Below the pieces are notes generated by a model. That model searched no databases. It saw only the letters and a list, made by a program, of their open reading frames with translations, and was not told where the DNA came from. Below, piece after piece: positions 1 through 7,390 of a stretch of 64,000 bases of DNA. This stretch comes from an uncultured Chryseobacterium sp. (GTDB lineage: Bacteria > Bacteroidota > Bacteroidia > Flavobacteriales > Weeksellaceae), in assembly GCA_913775525.1 (NCBI GenBank), contig CAJYLH010000041.1:1-64000 (forward strand). Reading direction: 5' to 3'. How positions within the stretch are numbered: position 1 is the first letter of the stretch; each line of letters starts with the position of its first letter. The position numbers and the translations under genes were made by a program.

Positions 1-517
1 TTTGCTCAGTACTTTGTACAAGGGATGGGATTTTTTTTGGTTTAGCGACACAAATTTCCTAATCCCTTTTTTTATTCCAAAATGTCAACAGCTTTTTATC
101 AAAAGTCAAGACGACTTCTTTATCAAAGCTATTCTCTTCATAATTCTTAAGTGTCAAATAACTTTTATGACTTTTGTGGTTTATTCTCTCGCAGATCAGC
201 AGATCACGCAGATTTTTTTCACGCATTTAAAAACCGTAGGTTTTTAAAACTTCTGTGTTCTTCATGTTTTCAGAGCTATTCTCTTCATGATTCTTAAGTG
301 TCAAATACCTTTACAACTGTTATGGTTTCATATTTACTAAACCTCCCCTACTCTTACCTACTATTTTCAGGCCCGTTAATGCTGCAAATAATCAACTTAC
401 CAACCAGCAGCAGTTAAAAACAACAAATCATTAACATAAACTTAATGTAAATTATTCTATAAATCGCAAATGGGAATGGTTATTGCTTACGCTAGGATAC
501 ATTAAAAATAAAACGTT
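1..517. other. AT-rich stretch without a convincing gene
   Basis: No frame here has a plausible protein. The only long open frame on the plus strand runs from the left edge to about 247, is very rich in Phe and Ile, and lacks any recognisable domain. The stretch contains a 34-bp direct repeat (listed separately) and otherwise looks like AT-rich intergenic DNA leading to the lipoprotein at 518. Confidence 0.6.
127..307. repeat. 34-bp direct repeat, two copies
   Basis: Positions 127-160 and 274-307 carry the same 34 bases with one mismatch (A or G at the 16th base). The unit begins AGCTATTCTCTTCAT and ends TTAAGTGTCAAATA. The copies are 147 bp apart, with unrelated AT-rich DNA between them. 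Its function is unknown. It may be a dispersed intergenic repeat or the trace of a small duplication. Confidence 0.8.
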
Positions 518-754
518 ATGAAAAAAGTTGTTTTAATCCTGAGCATCGGGATCTTTGCAGTAAGCTGCGGAACTAAGGAATCTTCTATGTCTACCAATGC
601 GACAGATTCTACTGCAACAGATACCAGTGCTGCGATGGACAATACCAATGCGTCTACCATGGGTACTGATACGATGACCACTAAGATGTCTAATCCGGAC
701 AGTCTTAAGATGAGAACTGATTCTTCTGCAACCACTACTGCTCCGGCAAGATAG
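518..754 (+). CDS. small Thr/Ser-rich lipoprotein
   Basis: A 78-residue protein starting MKKVVLILSIGIFAVSC. It has a signal peptidase II signal with lipobox AVSC and a predicted lipidated Cys at residue 17. The mature part is low-complexity, rich in Thr, Ser, Asp, Asn and Met, with no recognisable fold. It is probably a surface or periplasmic lipoprotein. The next gene encodes a second short lipoprotein with a similar DS/T-K-M-R tail, so the two may be paralogues. A hairpin terminator follows at 776-806, so the two are separate transcription units. No function can be assigned. Confidence 0.75.
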   Translation: MKKVVLILSIGIFAVSCGTKESSMSTNATDSTATDTSAAMDNTNASTMGTDTMTTKMSNPDSLKMRTDSSATTTAPAR

Positions 755-775
755 TCTGAAGATATCACTGCTGCT

Positions 776-806
776 AAAAATCCTCAGATGTGTTCTGCGG
801 ATTTTT
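776..806 (+). terminator. intrinsic terminator after the first small lipoprotein
   Basis: A 13-base left arm (776-788) and right arm (794-806) pair in 12 of 13 positions around a TGTGT loop. The right arm ends in five T. It lies 22 bp past the lipoprotein stop. Confidence 0.7.
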
Positions 807-874
807 GCATTTGTATGAAGAGTCCTTTTTTTGTTATGGTAATGTTATATTGTGAACACTTAAAAAAATATACT

Positions 875-1087
875 ATGAAAAAATTATGGTTGGGTGCTGC
901 CGTTGCAGCCATGTTCCTGGCAAGCTGTGCCCAGGATAAAGAGAAAAGAGAAGAGTTCAAGGATGAACGGGATAAAAATTTCATGAGAAATAATCTGGGA
1001 GATACTGCCGTAAGCCACTCTGAACCCGGAACGTCCGCAGATACCGCGAAAGTAAAAACGGACAGTACTGCTGCTAAGATGCGATAA
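875..1087 (+). CDS. small lipoprotein
   Basis: A 70-residue protein. I chose the ATG at 875 because it gives a clean lipoprotein signal, MKKLWLGAAVAAMFLASC, with Cys18 as the lipidation site. Upstream in-frame starts would add a 29-residue extension that overlaps the preceding terminator. The mature part is highly charged (KEKREEFKDERDK) and then Ser/Thr/Asp-rich, ending in TAAKMR. It resembles the lipoprotein at 518 in size, composition and tail. It is probably envelope-anchored; the function is unknown. A strong terminator follows at once. Confidence 0.75.
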   Translation: MKKLWLGAAVAAMFLASCAQDKEKREEFKDERDKNFMRNNLGDTAVSHSEPGTSADTAKVKTDSTAAKMR

Positions 1088-1094
1088 TAATCAT

Positions 1095-1125
1095 AAAGAA
1101 GCTGCCTTTTTAAGCAGCTTCTTTT
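1095..1125. terminator. bidirectional terminator between convergent genes
   Basis: An 11-bp perfect stem (1095-1105 with 1114-1124, AAGAAGCTGC type) has an 8-nt loop and is followed by T on the plus strand. It serves the lipoprotein on the left and may also stop the methyltransferase transcript coming from the right. Confidence 0.75.
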
Positions 1126-1144
1126 GTATGTTCAATGCTGGTAT

Positions 1145-1891
1145 TCAGCAGAAATATATCTTTGTTTTATATCTAAAATCTACCAGGCCGGAGGTTTGAT
1201 ACCTATTGAAAATCTGTTCCAGTTCATGCATGATTTTATCATAGAGCGCACCGGATCCCGGCGTATAGGAGGATGAGCGTGCACGGCCTTTGAACCCCTC
1301 CAGATCAAACCACTGCTGATGATCCAATTCCATATACCCTATTTTTTTGGGACTGAAGAATGCCTTTATTTTCTCTTCATCGATATTTTTATGATTAACA
1401 AATTTATATTCGCTGATATTGTCATAAAGGGCTTTTTCATAATCGTTCAGTAAAGGAGAAGATGCATCCCTTTCATTCCATACTAAAATAATGTGGCCTC
1501 CGGGCTTTAAAATGCGCTCAAATTCTATTTTGGTTTTGGGAAGATCGAACCAATGAAACGCCTGTGCAGAGAAAATGACATCAACACTGGAATCTTCCAG
1601 GGTTGTGTTTTCAGAAGTGCCGTTTACGCTGATAAAATTCTCATGATCCTTATACATAACTTCTGCGGCTTTCCTCATTTCATCATTAGGCTCTACAGCA
1701 TAGACGGTATAATGATGTTCTAAAAAAGGTTTTGATGAAAGCCCTGTTCCGGAGCCGATATCGGCAATAATCTTACCGTTATCCAGGTTCAACTGTTCTT
1801 CGAGTTTTTCCAGCATCTGCTCAGGATAATCAGGTCTGAATTTGATGTAGTCCTGAACCTTCAGGCTAAATCTTTGATAATTATTTTCCAT
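1145..1891 (-). CDS. class I SAM-dependent methyltransferase
   Basis: A 248-residue protein of the Methyltransf_11 type. Residues about 42-54 hold the SAM-binding motif I (ADIGSGTGLSS). An acidic residue follows at the end of beta-2 (YAVEPNDEM), then motif IV (DVIFSAQAFHWFD) and a post-motif (ILKPGGHIILVWN). The AFHWF sequence is typical of the small-molecule methyltransferases related to trans-aconitate and ubiquinone/menaquinone methylases. The substrate cannot be read from sequence. The start at MENNYQRF is preferred because the family N-terminus begins there; a start 7 codons upstream is open. It is a stand-alone gene. Confidence 0.85.
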   Translation of the reverse strand: MENNYQRFSLKVQDYIKFRPDYPEQMLEKLEEQLNLDNGKIIADIGSGTGLSSKPFLEHHYTVYAVEPNDEMRKAAEVMYKDHENFISVNGTSENTTLEDSSVDVIFSAQAFHWFDLPKTKIEFERILKPGGHIILVWNERDASSPLLNDYEKALYDNISEYKFVNHKNIDEEKIKAFFSPKKIGYMELDHQQWFDLEGFKGRARSSSYTPGSGALYDKIMHELEQIFNRYQTSGLVDFRYKTKIYFC

Positions 1892-2125
1892 AAGTGTATT
1901 TATCAATGTCAACCATTGTAGATGAAAGCGATAGATCCGGGAGACTTACTCCTGCCAGAACCGGATTGCTTTCCTACCATAAAGATACAAAAATCAGAGA
2001 AGACAATAATTTTTATTCACGGCTGCAAATAAGATCAAATTAAGTAATATCCATAAAAAAAATAATTGTGAATTCACGGCGTAACAATTTTCATCTTCAT
2101 CCGACTTATGTGTCAACTTAATGAT

Positions 2126-2133
2126 TACATTTG
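2126..2133 (+). promoter_or_regulatory. -7 promoter element of the thioredoxin-like gene
   Basis: TACATTTG matches the Bacteroidota -7 consensus TAnnTTTG and lies 19 nt before the preferred ATG at 2153, or 7 nt before the alternative ATG at 2141. No clear TTG -33 box is seen at the usual distance. Confidence 0.45.
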
Positions 2134-2152
2134 TATCGAAATGAAAATACAC

Positions 2153-3322
2153 ATGAAAAAAACAGCTCTATTATCCTCTCTGTTTATCAGCGCATTGGCA
2201 CTGGCTCAGGGGATTAAATTTGAAGACAGTAATTTTGCCAATATCCTGGCTAAAGCCAAAAAAGAAAATAAACTAGTGTTTATCGATGCCTATGCTTCAT
2301 GGTGCGGACCATGTAAACTGATGGCTAAAAATGTTTTCCCGCTTCAGGCTGTAGGAGATTATTATAACGGGCATTTCATCAATGCAAAAATAGATATGGA
2401 AAAGGGTGAAGGGGTGGACCTGGCTAAAAAATACAACGTAAAAGCTTTCCCAACCTATCTTTTCATCAATGGTAACGGTGAAGAGGTACACCGCACTTTA
2501 GGCTATGTGGAAGAAAAAGATTTCATCCAGTTTGCCAAAGATGCGGAAGATCCGAGCAAAAGGCTGACTTCACTGAAGCAGAAATTTGAAAGCGGGGAAA
2601 AGGATCCTGAATTCCTTAAAAACCTGGCCGGCCTTACCATTTATAATGATGCCCCGTTTGCTGCAAGGGTACTGGAGCGTTATTTCAAAGACAAACCAGC
2701 CCTCGATCAGGAAGACGTGCAGATGCTGCTTGCCGGTACCCAGAGTACGGAAAGCCCGCTGTATGCCATTTTCCAGTCAAAAAAGGCGGACATCACCAAA
2801 GTCCTTCCTGCAGAGCGTTACGAGATGATCGATAAGAACATCAGGCTGAATACGATCGTAAAAAAAGCCTATGATGCCAACACCAAGAAATGGAATGATG
2901 CCTATTTCTTAGCAGAAACCCAGAAGTTCCTGACGAAGGATGAAGCTGAGAAGCTGCTGAAAAGAGCCAAATCCAGCAGGGCATTAAAAGACAAAGACAT
3001 GGCAACCTATGAGAAGCTGAGCATGGAACTGTATAAAGACCCTTCCGCAGCCAGTTCTGAAGAGTTGAATGCCCTTGCATGGAACTTCTTTGAAAATGTG
3101 ACCAATAAAGCATCACTGGAAAAGGCTGTTACGTGGGCACAGGAATCGGTGAAAAAGCATGAGAACTCTGCCAACACAGATACACTGGCCAACCTGTACC
3201 ATAAAGTAGGCGATAACAAAAATGCCAAAATATGGGCTGAAAAGTCGATCCAGCTGGCGAAGACCTCCGGTGAAGATTATTCGGATACTGAAAAACTGCT
3301 GAAAAGTATCAGCATCAAGTAA
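2153..3322 (+). CDS. periplasmic thioredoxin-like protein
   Basis: A 389-residue exported protein. A signal peptide (MKKTALLSSLFISALALA) is followed by a thioredoxin fold with the active site WCGPCK (Cys51 and Cys54) and the cis-proline loop KAFPTYLFI. The remaining C-terminal part, about 240 residues, is helical and ends in a TPR-like segment (ESVKKHENSANTDTLANLYH). This is the DUF255/thioredoxin_7 arrangement common in Bacteroidota. It probably acts in disulfide reduction or oxidation in the periplasm; its partner is unknown. An in-frame ATG at 2141 would add MKIH. A 13-bp perfect terminator follows. Confidence 0.85.
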   Translation: MKKTALLSSLFISALALAQGIKFEDSNFANILAKAKKENKLVFIDAYASWCGPCKLMAKNVFPLQAVGDYYNGHFINAKIDMEKGEGVDLAKKYNVKAFPTYLFINGNGEEVHRTLGYVEEKDFIQFAKDAEDPSKRLTSLKQKFESGEKDPEFLKNLAGLTIYNDAPFAARVLERYFKDKPALDQEDVQMLLAGTQSTESPLYAIFQSKKADITKVLPAERYEMIDKNIRLNTIVKKAYDANTKKWNDAYFLAETQKFLTKDEAEKLLKRAKSSRALKDKDMATYEKLSMELYKDPSAASSEELNALAWNFFENVTNKASLEKAVTWAQESVKKHENSANTDTLANLYHKVGDNKNAKIWAEKSIQLAKTSGEDYSDTEKLLKSISIK

Positions 3323-3327
3323 TACAG

Positions 3328-3360
3328 AAGAAGCCGTCTCAAAATGAGACGGCTTCTTTA
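3328..3360. terminator. strong terminator, 13-bp perfect stem
   Basis: AAGAAGCCGTCTC (3328-3340) pairs perfectly with 3346-3358 around an AAAAT loop and is followed by TTTATTA. It ends the thioredoxin-like gene and is placed to isolate it from the convergent small secreted protein. Confidence 0.85.
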
Positions 3361-3446
3361 TTAATTAGAATAATTGATGTAATGTCTATTTCATTCAAAA
3401 GTGTAAATAAATACAGTTTAACATCAATTCTAAATTTAAAGGTTTA

Positions 3447-3737
3447 CTAGAACCCTGTATTGTTAACCCCTGATGCACCAGCGCCACAGTTTTCGTCAAC
3501 CGTAACATTTACTGCCCAAGCTAAATCTTGATTAAAGGCCTGCGTACCTTCAGTAGTTGTTGTGTAATAATAAGCAGTAATTGTCTGACCATTACATGGT
3601 AATGTAAAAGTAACAGTATAAACACCTCCGAATAATGCTCTGTTAGCATTTTCTTTTAGCATAGCTGATTCAACATTTTGATTAGCAAATGACAAAGCAG
3701 AAAAAGCTAAAGCTCCGATAACAAAATTTTTTTTCAT
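3447..3737 (-). CDS. small secreted protein, unknown function
   Basis: A 96-residue protein with a signal peptide (MKKNFVIGALAFSALSFA). The mature protein is about 78 residues, rich in Thr, Asn, Gly and Tyr, with two cysteines (TLPCNGQT and DENCGAGA) that could form one disulfide. No family is recognised. It lies 24 nt downstream of the GLPGLI gene on the same strand, so the two are probably co-transcribed. An in-frame ATG three codons earlier (3746) is also possible. The region is more AT-rich than its neighbours. Confidence 0.65.
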   Translation of the reverse strand: MKKNFVIGALAFSALSFANQNVESAMLKENANRALFGGVYTVTFTLPCNGQTITAYYYTTTTEGTQAFNQDLAWAVNVTVDENCGAGASGVNNTGF

Positions 3738-3761
3738 AAAATCCATTTTTAAAAGTTTATA

Positions 3762-4526
3762 TTAATCTAAAAAAACGTTAAGTTTTTTCACTTCTTCCAG
3801 TCCTCTTTTTTCGATATCTTTATTTACTATATTGTTGAATGGATACTTCAACCATTTATCTCGTGCTTTAAAAAAATCCTTTTTATCATGTAGATCGATA
3901 GTCGAAACTCTTTCCATTTTTTTGATCTCTTCTTCAGATTTTTTAATATTGGCAGCAGAAAATTCTATAGTTTTATTTTTATTGTACACCTCTAGAATAA
4001 GTCCTGGCAATCCTTTAAATCTAAAGGGGCCATCCGAAAAAGGAATTTCTGTAGTATACCAGGCATAAAAAGTATCATGTTCAGTATCAACTTTTGCCAA
4101 TTGACATTTCATTCCTTGAATTTCTTTTGTTTCATTCATTAACTGCCAATTTAAAGAAGGTTCTTTAAAAGTATAAAAGTACATTCCCAAAGGAATGGTA
4201 GCAGTTATACTTTCACCATCTTTCCATACATTATGTCTGACTTTAGGTATTGCTGGTCTATTGGCATTAACATCAATCTTTTTCTGATCTATAGTCTGGG
4301 CGTAATCCTTTAAATACGCATAGTAACTTGCCATTGCTGGATTGAAATAAATCGATTTGTATTTATTGCACCTTAAAATCATATCAGACTCAGTAAAATT
4401 TGCTCTATTTAATGAATCCGGAATTATTTTAAAATAGTAAACAACCTCAAGGCTTGCCTTATCCTTTTGAGCTGAATAAAGCAGGCAACTAAAGACAAAT
4501 ATTAAAAGGACAATTTTACGAATCAT
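3762..4526 (-). CDS. GLPGLI family protein
   Basis: A 254-residue exported protein of the GLPGLI family (TIGR01200 type), a Bacteroidota-specific family of unknown biochemical function. The signature sequence is present exactly (KGLPGLILEV, residues 171-180), and the preceding YAWYTTEIPFSDGPFRF is also typical. A signal peptide spans about residues 1-19 (VFSCLLYSA). Family members often lie near TonB-dependent receptors or small secreted proteins. Here the neighbour is the 96-residue secreted protein downstream. The gene is AT-rich compared with fabH and corA to its right. Confidence 0.9.
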   Translation of the reverse strand: MIRKIVLLIFVFSCLLYSAQKDKASLEVVYYFKIIPDSLNRANFTESDMILRCNKYKSIYFNPAMASYYAYLKDYAQTIDQKKIDVNANRPAIPKVRHNVWKDGESITATIPLGMYFYTFKEPSLNWQLMNETKEIQGMKCQLAKVDTEHDTFYAWYTTEIPFSDGPFRFKGLPGLILEVYNKNKTIEFSAANIKKSEEEIKKMERVSTIDLHDKKDFFKARDKWLKYPFNNIVNKDIEKRGLEEVKKLNVFLD

Positions 4527-4863
4527 AATTTTGAATTATTATAAAATAACAGATAATCTTCACGTTAGAAAGAATGATTTTCCTCTTATTTATACTATAA
4601 ATAATTGATCAGCTATATTTATAAAAAATATGAATATCTATCAAACCAACAATAGTACAAAGCAATAGTAAAATTCTTTTCTGTATGGTTTTGAATCTTG
4701 AAATTAATCATAATTTTTTACACTAAAAGTATTTCGCAAAACTTTTTCCAAAGATGTAAAACATTTCCCTAGCTAACAATTCCAAAATGAATAAAATGCT
4801 ATTCCGTTTGGAATAAAAATATTCTGGTAAAAACATTATATTTACAGTTCAATTTTCATTATT
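4527..4863. other. AT-rich intergenic region with a candidate operator
   Basis: There is no gene. Positions 4801-4814 form the palindrome ATTCCGTTTGGAAT, and an imperfect ATTCCAAA half site lies 14 bp to its left. A TATATTTA sequence at 4837-4844 resembles a -7 element and is 19 nt before the XRE start codon. These would suit an autoregulated XRE gene, but nothing proves it. Confidence 0.4.
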
Positions 4864-5244
4864 ATGAACAGCAGTGTAGGATTTAAAATAAAAAAACTCA
4901 GGTAGCAGAAAGAAATATCCCAGGAAGATCTGGCTTTCCGGCTTGATGTCTCCCAAAGTTACCTCAGTAAAATTGAAAATGGAGCCATTGAAAAATTAGA
5001 CTTTATGTTTATGCAGAAAGTGGCCGACTTTTTCAAAGTAGAACCTCAGTATTTTCTGGAAGGTGATACTATTGTTAATAATAATATAGAAACAAGTAAT
5101 AATTCTTCTGTAGGAAATATTGGTGATACAACAATCAACAGTACTGATCAAAATCTATTGGAGAATGTAATTAATAACCAACATCAGATCAATCAGCTGA
5201 TGGAAATGCAGAATAAGCTGATCGAAAAGCTGCTGAAAAATTAA
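4864..5244 (+). pseudogene. XRE-family regulator interrupted by an in-frame amber codon
   Basis: Reading from the ATG at 4864 gives a normal HTH_3 start (MNSSVGFKIKKLR). The fourteenth codon, at 4903-4905, is TAG, and the same frame then continues with QKEISQEDLAFRLDVSQSYL, the classic XRE helix-turn-helix. The frame stays open to 5244, through an Asn-rich linker and a C-terminal coiled-coil-like segment (NQHQINQLMEMQNKLIEKLL). The intact protein would be 126 codons long. In relatives this codon is normally Glu, Gln or Lys, each one base away from TAG. The gene is either a recent pseudogene, a sequencing error, or rarely read through. The next ATG (5005) lies after the DNA-binding helices. 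Confidence 0.8.
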
Positions 5245-5264
5245 AGCCCTATCAAAGCATAAAA

Positions 5265-5292
5265 AATCCGCGGCCTCTTCAGACCGCGGATT
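5265..5292. terminator. bidirectional terminator between XRE pseudogene and fabH
   Basis: A GC-rich 9-bp stem (AATCCGCGG, 5265-5273, with 5284-5292) is flanked by A on the left, which reads as a T run on the minus strand. This makes it a good end for the fabH transcript. Confidence 0.75.
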
Positions 5293-5312
5293 CTTATTTC
5301 AAAAAGTTTCAT

Positions 5313-6335
5313 TTAATATTCGAAAAGGACGCTTCCCCATGTAAATCCGCTTCCGAAAGCAGAAAGCAGGACAAGGTCTCCCCTTTTGATCTTTCCGTTT
5401 TCGATGGCCTCGCTCAAAGCGATCGGAATAGACGCGGCAGTTGTGTTTCCGTATTTCTGGATGTTGTTGAATACTTTATCATCCGGAAGCCCGAATTTCT
5501 GCTGTACAAACTGGGCAATCCTCAAATTGGCCTGATGCGGGATAAACATATCCAGGTCTTCTATTGTTTTTCCTGCTTTATCAAGCGCTTCCTGCATGGT
5601 CTCCGGAAACCGGGTTACCGCATGTTTGAAGACAAAATTCCCGTTCATGATCGGATAGACTTCTTTGGAGGTCACCTGTTCAGGCTCCCTTCTCATCCTG
5701 TCGCTCCACCCGAATTTGGACCCAGGGAACTGCGTACAGAGTTCGTCTGCATATTTGCCTTCAGAATGCATGTTTGTAGCCAGTATATCACCGGCCTGCT
5801 CATCCTGAGTGGCAGATAGGACGATGGCACCTGCACCGTCTCCGAAGATCACGGATACCCCTCTTCCTTCATTGGAAAAATCCAGCCCGAAAGAATGGAC
5901 TTCCGCGCCTACCACCAGAATATTTTTATATGTTCCGGCTTTAATGAACGCATTAGCCACACTCACCGCATACACAAATCCTGAACACTGGTTCCTTACG
6001 TCCAGCGCTCCTATGGTATCGCACCCCAGCATATCCTGGAGCAGGACGCCACAGCCCGGGAAATAATAATCCGGCGACAGGGTGGCAAAAACAATATAGT
6101 CGATATCTTTAGCCGTGAGTCCGGCATTCTCAATGGCTTTTTCTGAAGCTTTAAAACCTAAATAAGCGGTGGTTTCCTGGGAATCATTCCTGTTTTTACG
6201 GTGCCTCCTTTCTTTAATCCCGGTCCGCTCAGTGATCCATTCGTCATTGGTGGTCATTAATTCCGCTAGATCATCATTCGTAACAACATTATCCGGGACA
6301 TAGAATCCGATTCCCTTTATTGTACTTTTAACCAT
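5313..6335 (-). CDS. fabH: beta-ketoacyl-ACP synthase III
   Basis: A 340-residue thiolase-fold enzyme that condenses acetyl-CoA, or branched acyl-CoA in flavobacteria, with malonyl-ACP to start fatty-acid synthesis. The Cys-His-Asn triad is visible: Cys117 in VRNQCSGFVYA, His267 in FIPHQANLRI and Asn297 in KYGNTTAAS. The C-terminal SAFGSGFTWGSVLF is also typical. The start MVKSTIKGIGFYVPDN fits the family; an ATG 7 codons upstream is less likely. A TATATTTG -7 element lies at 6354-6361, 18 nt upstream. Here fabH is not in a fab/plsX operon; it stands alone, divergent from corA. Confidence 0.93.
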   Translation of the reverse strand: MVKSTIKGIGFYVPDNVVTNDDLAELMTTNDEWITERTGIKERRHRKNRNDSQETTAYLGFKASEKAIENAGLTAKDIDYIVFATLSPDYYFPGCGVLLQDMLGCDTIGALDVRNQCSGFVYAVSVANAFIKAGTYKNILVVGAEVHSFGLDFSNEGRGVSVIFGDGAGAIVLSATQDEQAGDILATNMHSEGKYADELCTQFPGSKFGWSDRMRREPEQVTSKEVYPIMNGNFVFKHAVTRFPETMQEALDKAGKTIEDLDMFIPHQANLRIAQFVQQKFGLPDDKVFNNIQKYGNTTAASIPIALSEAIENGKIKRGDLVLLSAFGSGFTWGSVLFEY

Positions 6336-6353
6336 ATCGTTTTTTAATTTTGG

Positions 6354-6361
6354 CAAATATA
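6354..6361 (-). promoter_or_regulatory. -7 element of fabH
   Basis: On the minus strand this reads TATATTTG, a full match to TAnnTTTG, 18 nt upstream of the chosen fabH start. The nearest TTG lies 24 nt further upstream, slightly beyond the usual spacing. Confidence 0.5.
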
Positions 6362-6408
6362 GAACTTATTGCATACATACTATTTCAAAATAGTAGTATT
6401 TTTACCTT

Positions 6409-7308
6409 ATGCCAATGAATACTTTATACCGTGATCCACAATGCGAATGGATTGATGTGGAAGCCCCTGCCCAGGAAGACTTAGACCTCCTGCACGAAAA
6501 ATATAACATCAATACGCTCCTGCTGGAAGACACAATGGACCCGAACCACCTGCCGAAATATGAGGAGGACGGGGAGGTAAAATTCTTTCTCCTGCGCGAG
6601 AGCACGGAGATGGAACGTAAAAATCTGAATACCATCAGTGACATCAGTACAAAAATCGGGATCTTTATGGTAGGCCATACGCTGATTACGGTTCACAGGA
6701 TGAAAACCAAAAGCATTACCGAAACCCGGCAGCAGCTGGAAAAAAGAAAGGAAGAAACCCGACCGCAGCATATTGCCCTGATGATTGCCCTTATCATTAT
6801 GAAAACTTTTGATGATGAGTCCATCAGCCTGATGGAAACCATGGACAATATTGAAAACGAAATTTTCCTGAAGAACACCAACCATACCAACCAGATCAGG
6901 AGGCTGTATAAGCTGAAGCGTAAATCCGGACTGAACTCCAGGGTACTTACGGTTTCTACGGATGCTGTTGATAAATTCCGGCTGCTCGACCTCCAGGTTT
7001 CGGAAGTAATTGACCTGAAGGATAAGCATAAGGACGTTGTTGCGGATTTTGAACACCTCAACATCCAGATTACCAATCTGATTTCCATGTTCCTGGCGCT
7101 GTCTGACCAGAAAGCCAACCAGGTCATGAAAGTCCTGGCAGTGTATTCGGTTTATTTTTTACCGATCACCTTTATTGCCGGTGTCTACGGGATGAATTTC
7201 GATAATATGCCTGAACTTCACCATCGGTACGGCTATTATTTTACCTTAGGCCTGATGGCGCTGATTGTGATCATCACCTTTATTTATGCCCGAAGGAAGC
7301 AATGGTAA
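6409..7308 (+). CDS. corA: CorA-family magnesium/cobalt transporter
   Basis: A 299-residue CorA/MIT-family divalent cation channel. The large N-terminal cytoplasmic domain (about 1-235) ends in two transmembrane helices. The pore signature YGMNF is present with GMN at 261-263, followed by the short loop NMPELHHRYG and TM2. The cytoplasmic tail ends in basic RRKQW. The protein is slightly shorter than E. coli CorA (316). The start at 6409 lies exactly 4 nt after a -7-like TATTTTTA, which suggests a leaderless message. An ATG two codons later is possible. Confidence 0.88.
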   Translation: MPMNTLYRDPQCEWIDVEAPAQEDLDLLHEKYNINTLLLEDTMDPNHLPKYEEDGEVKFFLLRESTEMERKNLNTISDISTKIGIFMVGHTLITVHRMKTKSITETRQQLEKRKEETRPQHIALMIALIIMKTFDDESISLMETMDNIENEIFLKNTNHTNQIRRLYKLKRKSGLNSRVLTVSTDAVDKFRLLDLQVSEVIDLKDKHKDVVADFEHLNIQITNLISMFLALSDQKANQVMKVLAVYSVYFLPITFIAGVYGMNFDNMPELHHRYGYYFTLGLMALIVIITFIYARRKQW

Positions 7309-7390
7309 TGGAATAGCCCGTTTAATTTTTGATCGCACCCTGGCAGAAATATCCTAATTTTAACTTCTGCAATCCACACATTAAAAAACT

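Noticed and set aside
2-247. A plus-strand open frame at the left edge
   Set aside because: Strongly Phe/Ile biased in AT-rich DNA that also holds a direct repeat; no protein-like features.
6481-7127. Overlapping minus-strand open frames inside corA
   Set aside because: They are shadows of the corA frame with composition typical of antisense translation (Arg, Ser, Val rich) and no start or promoter signals.
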